From Gammaproteobacteria bacterium (GTDB lineage: Bacteria > Pseudomonadota > Gammaproteobacteria > UBA9214), in contig JAOTTU010000033.1 in assembly GCA_029864225.1 (NCBI GenBank), positions 1-15,321 on the forward strand: a stretch of DNA of 15,321 bases, written 5' to 3'. A model generated the notes under the pieces. That model was not told the DNA's origin. It saw nothing but the letters and a program-made list of their open reading frames with translations, and did no database searches. Position numbers and translations under genes: made by a program. Each line of letters starts with the position of its first letter. The first letter of the stretch is position 1. Positions 7,249 through 13,443 of the stretch are shown piece after piece.

Positions 7249-8717
7249 ATGATGAGTAACAAACCACTCATAAGAATATTATCGTTTGCACTCGTATTCG
7301 TAATGTTACCTGTTCTTGCGCAGGAGGGCGGTATCGGAAGCCTGCGCCAGACCGGTAAGGCCTTCGCGTCGGTGGCACGTGCAGTATCTCCGTCGGTGGT
7401 GTTCATCCAGGTTGAGGGCAAGGCATCCAGCCCGGCGATCACCGGATTTTCCTCGCCATTCGGTGACGAGTCGCCATTTAATGATGATTTATTCGAACGG
7501 TTCTTCGGTGAGCAGTTTCGCGGGATTCCCCGGCAAGAAGCACCACGCGGCAAACGTCGGACCATTGGCCAGGGGTCGGGATTCGTATTCGAATCAAAGG
7601 ATGGCCTGTTGTCTGATAAGAGCTATATACTGACAAATAACCATGTGGTGGAGAATGCGGACAAGATTCGGGTGAAACTCAAGGATGGGCGAGAGTTCAC
7701 AGCCGAGGTCGCGGGTGCGGACCCGCAATCCGATGTGGCCGTGCTGGAGATCGACACCGGCGTGTTGCCGGCGCTCCCCCTGGGTGATTCCTCGAAACTG
7801 GAGGTCGGCGAGTGGGTGGTGGCCATTGGCAATCCTTTTGGTCTGAGCCACACCCTCACGGTGGGCGTGGTCAGTGCCAAGGGACGTACCAGTCTGGGGA
7901 TCAACGACTACGAGGATTTTATCCAGACCGATGCGGCCATCAATCCCGGCAACTCCGGTGGACCCCTGGTCAACCTGGACGGTGAGGTTGTCGGCATCAA
8001 TACCGCGATTTTCTCCCGCAGTGGTGGCTATATGGGGGTTGGCTTCGCCATACCCATTGATCTGGCCAAGGGCATTGCCAATCAATTGATGGACACTGGC
8101 GAGGTAACGCGTGGCTATCTCGGGATCGTCATCCAGGCATTGACGCCTGAACTTGCAGAATCTTTTGACCTGGAGAATAAGGCAGGCATTCTGGTTGCAC
8201 AGGTAACAGAAGACTCACCGGCTGCACAGGCAGGTCTGCAGCAGGGTGACGTCATCGTCGCCTACCAAGGCAAGCCGGTAATGGATGTAGGCAGCTTCCG
8301 CAACCGGGTCTCCCTGACATTGCCCGGAAGCCGGGAACAGCTGACCATTATCCGGGGCGGCAAGCGTCATGGTATTACGGTACCATTGGAAAACTCACCA
8401 AAGACAAGCTGATTGCCAAGGGTCAGGCCCAAAGCACCGACGAGCTTGGACTGACCGTGCAGACACTCACACCACAACTGGCTGAGCAGTTTGATGCCAA
8501 AGCGGGAGAAGGGGTGGTCGTAACGGAAGTCGAACCCGGCTCCATTGCCGCCATGGCGGGTATCGAGCCCGGCGCTGTGATCGTGCAGGTAAACCGAAAA
8601 CCGGTGAAAAGCGCCGCTGATTTCAAACGCGCGGTTGAGAAGATTAATGGTGACAAGCGTGTACTGTTGCTGCTGCGCAAAGGGGATATGCAGCAATATC
8701 TGGTGCTGAGATGGTAA
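7249..8717 (+). pseudogene. DegP/DegQ-type periplasmic serine protease, frameshifted between PDZ1 and PDZ2
   Basis: HtrA/Do-family envelope protease-chaperone. The first frame (7249-8412, 387 residues) has a signal peptide with likely cleavage after PVLA (about residue 24). The catalytic triad is His132 (TNNHVVENA), Asp162 (QSDVAVLEID) and Ser236 (GNSGGP), followed by PDZ1 (about 288-380). At about 8388 the frame breaks: one missing G in TTGG(G)AAAAC would join GITVPL to GKLTKDKLIAKG. The -1 frame then encodes PDZ2 through to TAA 8715-8717. Repaired, the protein is about 489 residues, normal for DegP/DegQ. As written, the product would have protease plus one PDZ, DegS-like, with a 7-residue foreign tail. 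It may be a real mutation or a base-calling error. Strong AAGGAAGGAGAGG ribosome site; second gene of the stress operon. Confidence 0.85.
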
Positions 8718-8814
8718 TTTATTTGCAGTCTGATTTTGGAACCCATCAGGTACGGTCTATCTCATCCTCTCTATGACAGGGTAGTTGGTAGCCGGGGACG
8801 GAAGTGGAAGTGAT

Positions 8815-9771
8815 ATGGAATACAAAGATTATTACCAGGTCATGGGAGTTGAGAAGGGCGCCACTCAGGATGAGATCAAGCGGGCCTACCGTAAACTGGC
8901 GCGTAAATATCATCCGGATGTGAGCAAGGAATCGCAGGCCGAAGCAAAATTCAAGGAAGTGGGTGAGGCCTACGAGGTACTGAAAGATCCCGAAAAGCGG
9001 GCGGCCTATGATCAACTTGGCGCTAACTGGAAGGCGGGTCAGGAATTTCGACCACCGCCGGACTGGGATGCGGGTTTCGAATTCAGCGGCGGTGGCTTCA
9101 CAGCGGGTGATGCCTCTGCCTTCAGTGATTTTTTCGAGTCGCTTTTTGGCCGGGGCGCCCATGGTGGTTTCGCAGGAACACAGCAAACCGGACCACAGTT
9201 TCGTACCCGGGGGGAGGATCATCATGCCAAGGTGATGATCGATCTCGATGATGCCTTCCATGGAGCCACCCGCACCATCACGCTGCATGCACCCGAACTC
9301 GATGCACAGGGGCATGTGACTACCCGCGAACACACTTTAAACGTGAAAATCCCGAAAGGCGTCAAGCAGGGACAGCATATCCGGCTGGCGGGACAGGGTT
9401 CACCCGGTATGGGCGGGGGAGGCGCCGGCGATCTCTATCTGGAAATAGAATTCAAGCCACACTCCTTTTATCGTGTTGAAGGACGGGATCTCTACCTGGA
9501 ACTGCCGGTCGCCCCCTGGGAGGCAGCGCTTGGGGCCAAGGTCAAAGCCCCGACACCGGCGGGCATTATCGACCTGAAGATACCTGCCGGTTCCACCTCG
9601 GGGCGCAAGCTGCGCCTGAAAGGACGGGGCATCCCGGGAAAGCCTCCGGGTGATCTCTATGTCATATTGCGTATTGCCCTGCCTCCTGGCGATACGCAAG
9701 AGGCAAAAGATATTTATCGTACGATGGAACAGAAACTGGCATTCAATCCTCGGGCCAGACTGGGGGTATAA
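8815..9771 (+). CDS. cbpA: CbpA-type DnaJ co-chaperone
   Basis: A 318-residue class B J-domain protein. It would stimulate DnaK ATPase and deliver unfolded substrates. Residues 1-70 are the J domain with YYQVMGV, helix II basic residues and the HPD motif at 33-35. A Gly/Phe-rich linker (about 70-125, including FSGGGF and FFESLFGRGAHGGF) follows. There is no zinc-finger CxxCxGxG cluster, which separates it from DnaJ proper. Two beta-rich C-terminal substrate-binding domains end with DLYVILRIALPP. The ATG at 8815 is chosen because the conserved J domain begins there; an upstream in-frame GTG would add 10 non-conserved residues. It lies 97 bases after htrA and 5 bases before cbpM, the usual cbpAM pairing. 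Confidence 0.93.
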   Translation: MEYKDYYQVMGVEKGATQDEIKRAYRKLARKYHPDVSKESQAEAKFKEVGEAYEVLKDPEKRAAYDQLGANWKAGQEFRPPPDWDAGFEFSGGGFTAGDASAFSDFFESLFGRGAHGGFAGTQQTGPQFRTRGEDHHAKVMIDLDDAFHGATRTITLHAPELDAQGHVTTREHTLNVKIPKGVKQGQHIRLAGQGSPGMGGGGAGDLYLEIEFKPHSFYRVEGRDLYLELPVAPWEAALGAKVKAPTPAGIIDLKIPAGSTSGRKLRLKGRGIPGKPPGDLYVILRIALPPGDTQEAKDIYRTMEQKLAFNPRARLGV

Positions 9772-9776
9772 GCGAT

Positions 9777-10082
9777 ATGAGTAAAGATATTCTGACCGGT
9801 TTGCTGCTGGATGAAGAGTGTTCACTGACGCTGGGTGAGCTGAGTTGCGCCTGCGGGGTGTATGCCGAGTGGGTTGTAGAGTTGGTGGATGAGGGCATCC
9901 TGGAACCGATCGGCCGTGATGCCGCCCACTGGCGTTTCTCCGGACCCAGCCTGCATCGGGCGCGCATCGTCAGGCGACTCCAGCGGGATCTCGGGGTCAA
10001 CCTGGCGGGGGCCGCGCTGGTGCTGGATCTGATGGATGAGATCGGGAGTCTGCGAGCACACCTGTGCGTGCTGGAGCGTTAA
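9777..10082 (+). CDS. cbpM: CbpM-like chaperone modulator (MerR-like fold)
   Basis: A 101-residue small protein of the CbpM family, which binds the J domain of CbpA and inhibits its co-chaperone activity. It has an N-terminal MerR-like region (LTLGELSCACGVYAEWVVEL, then VDEGILEP), a middle DAAHWRFSGPSLHRARIVRR stretch and a C-terminal helix (LVLDLMDEIGSLRAHLCVLE). This organisation is typical of CbpM and its length is the usual one. It starts 5 bases after the dnaJ/cbpA stop, so co-expression is expected. A DNA-binding regulator role is less likely given the neighbour, though the domain resemblance exists. Confidence 0.88.
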   Translation: MSKDILTGLLLDEECSLTLGELSCACGVYAEWVVELVDEGILEPIGRDAAHWRFSGPSLHRARIVRRLQRDLGVNLAGAALVLDLMDEIGSLRAHLCVLER

Positions 10083-10153
10083 GGTTGATGGTGCTCAAGC
10101 CACGAATGCATGTAACAGGCTTGTGGCATTAGTGTTTCTGGAGACTTGCATTA

Positions 10154-10588
10154 ATGAGTGAATCATTACATATCGTTTGCCCCGATTGCTCGGCAGTCAA
10201 CCGTATACCCTCAGCGCGGCTCGGTGAGGGACCCAAGTGCGGAAAGTGCCACCAGCCACTCTTTGGCGCCCACCCTGTAGAGCTGACCACAGCCAGTTTC
10301 CAGCAACATATCACGCGCAACGACATCCCGGTGCTGGTGGACTTCTGGGCACCCTGGTGCGGCCCTTGCAAAATGATGGCCCCGGCCTTCGAGGAGGCGG
10401 CGGCCCGGCTTGAACCGGGGATTCGCCTGGCAAAGCTCAATACGGAAGTCGAGCGGGCGATCGGTGCCCAGTATGGAATCCGCAGTATCCCCACTCTTGC
10501 GTTGTTTCAAAATGGCCGGGAGCTGGCGCGCCAGCCGGGCGCCATGGGCGCGGCTGATATCGTGCGTTGGGTTCAGACGCACACATAA
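10154..10588 (+). CDS. trxC: Thioredoxin 2 (TrxC type)
   Basis: A 144-residue cytoplasmic thiol-disulfide reductant. The N-terminal 38 residues carry the TrxC-specific zinc-binding cysteines, Cys9-x-x-Cys12 and Cys29-x-x-Cys32. The thioredoxin fold follows with the active site FWAPWCGPC (Cys69 and Cys72) and the cis-proline loop SIPTL. In E. coli, TrxC is oxidative-stress inducible and its zinc release is redox linked; by family this copy would act likewise. It lies 71 bases after cbpM, within the same orientation, and 13 bases before the amidotransferase relic. Thioredoxins accompany sHsp and DegP genes in known stress-tolerance islands. The frame is intact. Confidence 0.93.
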   Translation: MSESLHIVCPDCSAVNRIPSARLGEGPKCGKCHQPLFGAHPVELTTASFQQHITRNDIPVLVDFWAPWCGPCKMMAPAFEEAAARLEPGIRLAKLNTEVERAIGAQYGIRSIPTLALFQNGRELARQPGAMGAADIVRWVQTHT

Positions 10589-10601
10589 AGAGCCGGTCAT
10601 C

Positions 10602-11008
10602 ATGTGTGAACTCTTTGCCGTGTCGAGCCGGGCGCCTACCACCGTTAGCTTCAGTCTGGAACGGTTGGCTCGCTACGGCGGGACGAAAGGGCCGTATCGG
10701 GATGACTGGGGCCCGGCCAATTTTCTCTATGTGGATGCGATGTACTTTTGCACATGCCCATCGCCGGCAACAAGCGAACGGCAAGGAGGGGACACCCGGA
10801 TTGCACCTGCTGCAACGAAGCTGTCCCGCAATGGAACAGGAATTTGCTGGCGCTGGCGTAATCCTGACCCGGCAACAGCAGGAAGTCATCCTGGTTGCCA
10901 GCGTGCCATTGACTGATGAGCCCTGGCGCGCCCTGGCGCGCCCTGGAGGAGGGCGAACTGGTTGCATTGATAGAGGGTGAAGTTCTGGAAAGCCGGTTGC
11001 CGGGCTAG
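10602..11008 (+). pseudogene. Degraded class II glutamine amidotransferase (YafJ type)
   Basis: The ATG at 10602 opens a perfect YafJ-type N-terminus: MCELFAVSSRAP with nucleophile Cys2, then GPYRDDWG. After Trp-Gly at about 10710 the sequence jumps straight to GPANFLYVDAMYF, a C-terminal segment, so roughly 130 or more residues appear deleted. Three further lesions are readable. An extra T in the run at 10746-10749 shifts the frame into AHAHRRQQANGKEGTPGLHL and on to VILVASVPLTDEPWRAL. A 10-bp tandem duplication (10921-10946) then moves the end into EEGELVALIEGEVLESRLPG, ending at TAG 11006-11008. Intact relatives hydrolyse glutamine or gamma-glutamyl groups. No functional product is expected. 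Its stop overlaps that of the convergent patatin gene. Confidence 0.82.
10921..10946 (+). repeat. 10-bp tandem duplication inside the amidotransferase relic
   Basis: The unit CCCTGGCGCG occurs twice in full and then as CCCTGG (2.6 copies). Removing one unit restores the reading frame from EPWRAL to EEGELVAL, so the duplication is a recent frame-breaking event. Confidence 0.85.
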
Positions 11009-11877
11009 CAGGTTAAGGACGCCTCCGCGCGTTGCCGGCCGAGGGCGATTATCTCGTCGGCCCGGTGGAATTCATAGAAGTGACAGGCATTCTTCGGGAT
11101 GTTGATAATGATGTCCGGCGAGTAACTGGCCAGCTTGAGTTGGGCGATTGTGTTTTGCATGGTGTCAAGGGATTGTGAGATGACATCGAACATGCCCATT
11201 TCCGCCATTTCCTTCTCCGCCGGTTTCTTGCCCAACAGTTCTTCGATGAATTCATTGATAATTTTCTTGTAGCGGTGTTCCCCGGTGGTGCTGTCATGCT
11301 CGCCGGGATGTTCAAGCGCTGATTCCGCCTGTCCGCTCAGGTTGACGGCGATGGTGAGGTCAGTTATGTCCCGCAGGGTAGGCGCAATGGGCAGGGGATT
11401 AACCAAGCCGCCGTCCACCAGACGCCTGCCCTTGTATCGGAACGGCGTGAACAAGGTGGGAATGGCAATAGATGCGCGCAGGGCATCGAACAGCGGCCCC
11501 TTGCTCAACCAGATCTCTTTCTCCGTGTCCAGATCGGTGGCCACTGCCGTGAAGGAGACGGGCAGATCCTCGATGTCATGCTCGCCGATGAGATTCCTCA
11601 GCGTCTGAATGACACGTTCGCCCTTGAACAGGCCGCTGCTGGCGAAGGACAGGTCCAGTAACTGGAGGACGTCACGGCGTTCCAGGGCCAGTACCCATTC
11701 CGTATAGGCTTGCAGTTGGCCGGCGGCATATATGCCGCCGATGAGCGCCCCCATGGAGGAGCCGGCAATGGAACGGATATCGAAACCGTGATCGTTCAAC
11801 CAGTCAATGACGCCGATATGGGCGTAGCCCCTGGCGCCGCCGGCGCCCAGCACGAGGGAGACTGTGCGTTGTTCCAT
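11005..11877 (-). CDS. Patatin-like phospholipase (RssA/NTE family)
   Basis: A 290-residue putative lipid acyl hydrolase with a Ser-Asp dyad. It shows the oxyanion-hole motif GAGGARG (11-17), the nucleophile elbow GSSMG with Ser41, and the catalytic Asp155 in VDGG. Strands and helices between them (SGLFKGERVIQ, VSFTAVATDLDT, RASIAIPTLFTPF) are typical of the bacterial RssA/YlbK-type group. The C-terminal third is more variable and polar. There is no signal peptide, so cytoplasmic or membrane-surface action is likely. The start has a GGGGAG ribosome site. The gene is convergent with the trxC/amidotransferase genes and divergent from groES. A role in lipid homeostasis under stress is inference from context. 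Confidence 0.9.
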   Translation of the reverse strand: MEQRTVSLVLGAGGARGYAHIGVIDWLNDHGFDIRSIAGSSMGALIGGIYAAGQLQAYTEWVLALERRDVLQLLDLSFASSGLFKGERVIQTLRNLIGEHDIEDLPVSFTAVATDLDTEKEIWLSKGPLFDALRASIAIPTLFTPFRYKGRRLVDGGLVNPLPIAPTLRDITDLTIAVNLSGQAESALEHPGEHDSTTGEHRYKKIINEFIEELLGKKPAEKEMAEMGMFDVISQSLDTMQNTIAQLKLASYSPDIIINIPKNACHFYEFHRADEIIALGRQRAEASLTC

Positions 11878-11955
11878 GGTGTACTCCCCAATGAATAATA
11901 AAATCCCATTCTACGTGAACCGTGACTTCAGATCAGGCTCGATTGGAAGGTGACG

Positions 11956-11986
11956 GCTGTTTATTTGCATCTTGCCAAACAGCTGT
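11956..11986. promoter_or_regulatory. Inverted repeat in the patatin/groES divergent region
   Basis: CGGCTGTTT (11954/5-11962) and AAACAGCTG (11977-11985) form 9-base arms with one mismatch around 14 bases. The right arm also contains the 8-bp palindrome ACAGCTGT. The position between divergent genes suggests an operator, but there is no independent support. The heat-shock CIRCE element is not present. Confidence 0.3.
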
Positions 11987-12048
11987 AACTGGAATGAATT
12001 CTGTCACATTAGTTCGGGATATGACGGCGACAAAGAAAGGAGCGCGTT

Positions 12049-12338
12049 GTGAACGTTAAATCATTACACGACTATGTGATTGTCCGCCGCAAAGAGGAAG
12101 AGCACCTGACCGTCGGCGGCATCGTGATACCGGATCCGCGACCGAAAAGCCGGTCCAGGGAGAGGTGCTCGCGGTGGGCAACGGACGGATCCTCAAGGGA
12201 GGAAAAGTCGTGCCACCGGAGGTGAAACCGGGTGACCAGATTCTGTTCGGTAAGTATGCCGGCTCGGAGGTCAGGCATGAGGAAATGGAGTTGCTCATGA
12301 TGCATGAAACGGACATTTTAACCGTCTTGGAAACTTAG
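12049..12338 (+). pseudogene. groES: Orphan GroES co-chaperonin with single-base frameshift
   Basis: GroES is the 10-kDa lid of the GroEL folding chamber. A GTG start at 12049 with AAAGGAG at 12036-12042 gives MNVKSLHDYVIVRRKEEE, then VGGIVIPDP. Near 12138 the frame breaks: one missing G (CCG[G]CGACC) would give IPDPATEKPVQGEVLAVGNG in the -1 frame. That frame continues with VKPGDQILFGKYAGSEV and ends ILTVLET at TAG 12336-12338. Repaired length is 96 residues, exactly the GroES norm. The mobile-loop region falls at the break, so the product as written would be non-functional. No groEL follows, so this is a solitary copy beside stress genes, presumably additional to a chromosomal groESL. Confidence 0.85.
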
Positions 12339-12620
12339 GTGGAAAAACGGAAATAGTAAATATATAACAGCATGTTAGAGAAGACTTCTAATATCTTTTC
12401 TACCTGCATTTTTTATCCTTCCTTTCTCCGGTTCTCCTGAAAACAATGGATTAAGTGTTAACCCGACTACCTGGTTAAAAACCCGGCGGGCTATTGACCG
12501 TTAGCCTGAAAACCACGCTCTTTGCCAGTCTGAGGTGCAGTACGGACTCGCAAGGATGCGACCATGTTGCCGCTGCCAGCTGGCAGGGAAGCCAGTATGG
12601 TCGAGGGTGCGGCTTGCAAT
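12339..12620. other. Gene-free stretch after groES
   Basis: Nothing convincing is coded here. It contains the stem-loop at 12376-12402, pyrimidine-rich sequence and a short open frame with no recognisable similarity. It links groES to the IS91-type relic and is probably insertion-scar DNA. Confidence 0.5.
12376..12402. repeat. Stem-loop right of the stress cluster, possible weak terminator
   Basis: Arms TAGAGAAGA and TCTTTTCTA pair over 9 positions with one G-U pair around a 9-base loop. Six Ts follow at 12409-12414 after a 6-base gap, 38 bases past the groES stop, so weak termination is possible. It resembles the stem-loop at 6302-6334 in right arm and loop size. Confidence 0.5.
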
Positions 12621-12810
12621 GTGCGCCACCGCCCTGAGCGGGTGCTCCTTTATCAGCTTGTTGAAGAATATTATCCGGCTTTCGTGTCTCACTTGGCGGC
12701 ACAGGGCACGGCACATGGCCGAAAGTGCGGTACTGCTCATCGATGATATTTATCCCGAACAGCTTGTGCGGCAATGGGTGTTGATTTTTTCCATATCCGT
12801 GGCGAGAAGG
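12621..12810 (+). pseudogene. Internally deleted IS91-type transposase relic
   Basis: Frame one encodes RHRPERVLLYQLVEEYYPAF then VSHLAAQG, the start of the IS91/IS801-type zinc-binding transposase. At about 12705-12715 it jumps, within short GGCAC repeats, to the neighbouring frame encoding HMAESAVLLIDDIYPEQLVR then QWVL. This segment normally follows the CxxC zinc-finger part. The intervening cysteine-rich residues (tens of residues) are deleted. After QWVL, small indels scramble the expected FPYPLR stretch and similarity fades. The catalytic tyrosine domain is missing. It marks an old insertion on the right side of the stress genes. Confidence 0.72.
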
Positions 12811-12909
12811 CGAGTGCTGAACAGGGCAAGATTTTCGAGCCCTGGCGGGGCGCAGTGCGGTTCATTGCCTGTGGATGATCCGTTGAAGGGTAATGAAACG
12901 GGCGTTTAT

Positions 12910-13340
12910 TTAAATTATACTTGTATGCGCGAATTTCCCGGGCTGAAAAAGGGCTGAAAAATCTGCATGGCGAAATATAGAAACATTATTCGGGTGATGT
13001 TGAACTGGTAATGATGCAATTTCGTGAACCTTTTACAGATTCCAGGCAATGGGCACAGCAAGATGGTTTCTCTGACTTGCCACTGTACAACTCGGGCGTG
13101 AAGGACAGCGAAACGACCACCATGACATTGAAGGATGGTAGTCAGATCGAGGACTGATCGGTCGCACCTGTTTTTCCCAGCTCTCATGTTTTGGATCGCA
13201 ATGGCCTGATGAATTTTTCACATCAGGGCCCGATCAGTAACTGGCTGGAGTATGTCGCCTTAATTGATCACGCAGTAAAAACGACTGCCAACCCCGGTGC
13301 ATCCACAACCAAGCAACACGGGGATATTTCAGGTGGCTAG
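12910..13340 (+). pseudogene. Degraded open frame, possibly a former redoxin-like protein
   Basis: A frame runs from about 12979 to TAG 13338-13340 with a single interruption, TGA at 13155. Before it lie VELVMMQFREPFTDSRQWAQ and MTLKDGSQIED; after it, SVAPVFPSSHVLDRNGLMNF then SHQGPISNWLEY. The patterns VxPVFPSSHVxDRxG and FSHxGP recall C-terminal halves of AhpC/TSA-redoxin proteins, but this is a weak impression. Further upstream, pieces such as MREFPGLKKG, LKNLHGE and YRNII are spread over two frames, as expected after indels. The TGA is readily explained as a CGA (Arg) mutated once. A 48-residue product from ATG 13011 is possible but unlikely to matter. A CCTGATG/CATCAGG hairpin lies at 13205-13227. 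Confidence 0.4.
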
Positions 13341-13394
13341 TTGCAGATCCTGATGATGCGGTCTGAGCTTGCTGACCATTTAAGGCAAATCTAA

Positions 13395-13427
13395 TAAGTC
13401 ATGAATTCAGGTCAGATTCATGGCTTA
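13395..13427. promoter_or_regulatory. 12-bp inverted repeat just upstream of the sensor kinase
   Basis: TAAGTCATGAAT (13395-13406) and ATTCATGGCTTA (13416-13427) pair over 12 positions with one T-G pair and a 9-base centre. It ends 16 bases before the kinase ATG, touching the purine-rich ribosome site. It could be an operator (dyad with 21-base centre-to-centre spacing) or an RNA hairpin affecting translation. Confidence 0.5.
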
Positions 13428-13443
13428 AGGGCGGTGATGAAAA

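Noticed and set aside
8386..8397. Programmed -1 ribosomal frameshift in htrA
   Set aside because: The site TTGGAAAACTC is not an X-XXY-YYZ heptamer with identical triplets, and no stable downstream hairpin stood out. A lost G is simpler.
10096..10123. Terminator between cbpM and trxC (CAAGCC/GGCTTG)
   Set aside because: Only six pairs around a 16-base loop and no T-run; too weak to call.
10651..10875. Minus-strand frames opposite the amidotransferase relic
   Set aside because: The plus strand gives clear YafJ-type segments in three frames; the antisense frames have no recognisable features.
11878..12048. CIRCE element controlling groES
   Set aside because: No TTAGCACTC-N9-GAGTGCTAA-like sequence is present upstream of the GTG.
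13155..13157. UGA read as selenocysteine in the decayed frame
   Set aside because: The TGA is not at a redoxin active-site position, no bacterial SECIS-like hairpin is evident right after it, and other lesions upstream show general decay.
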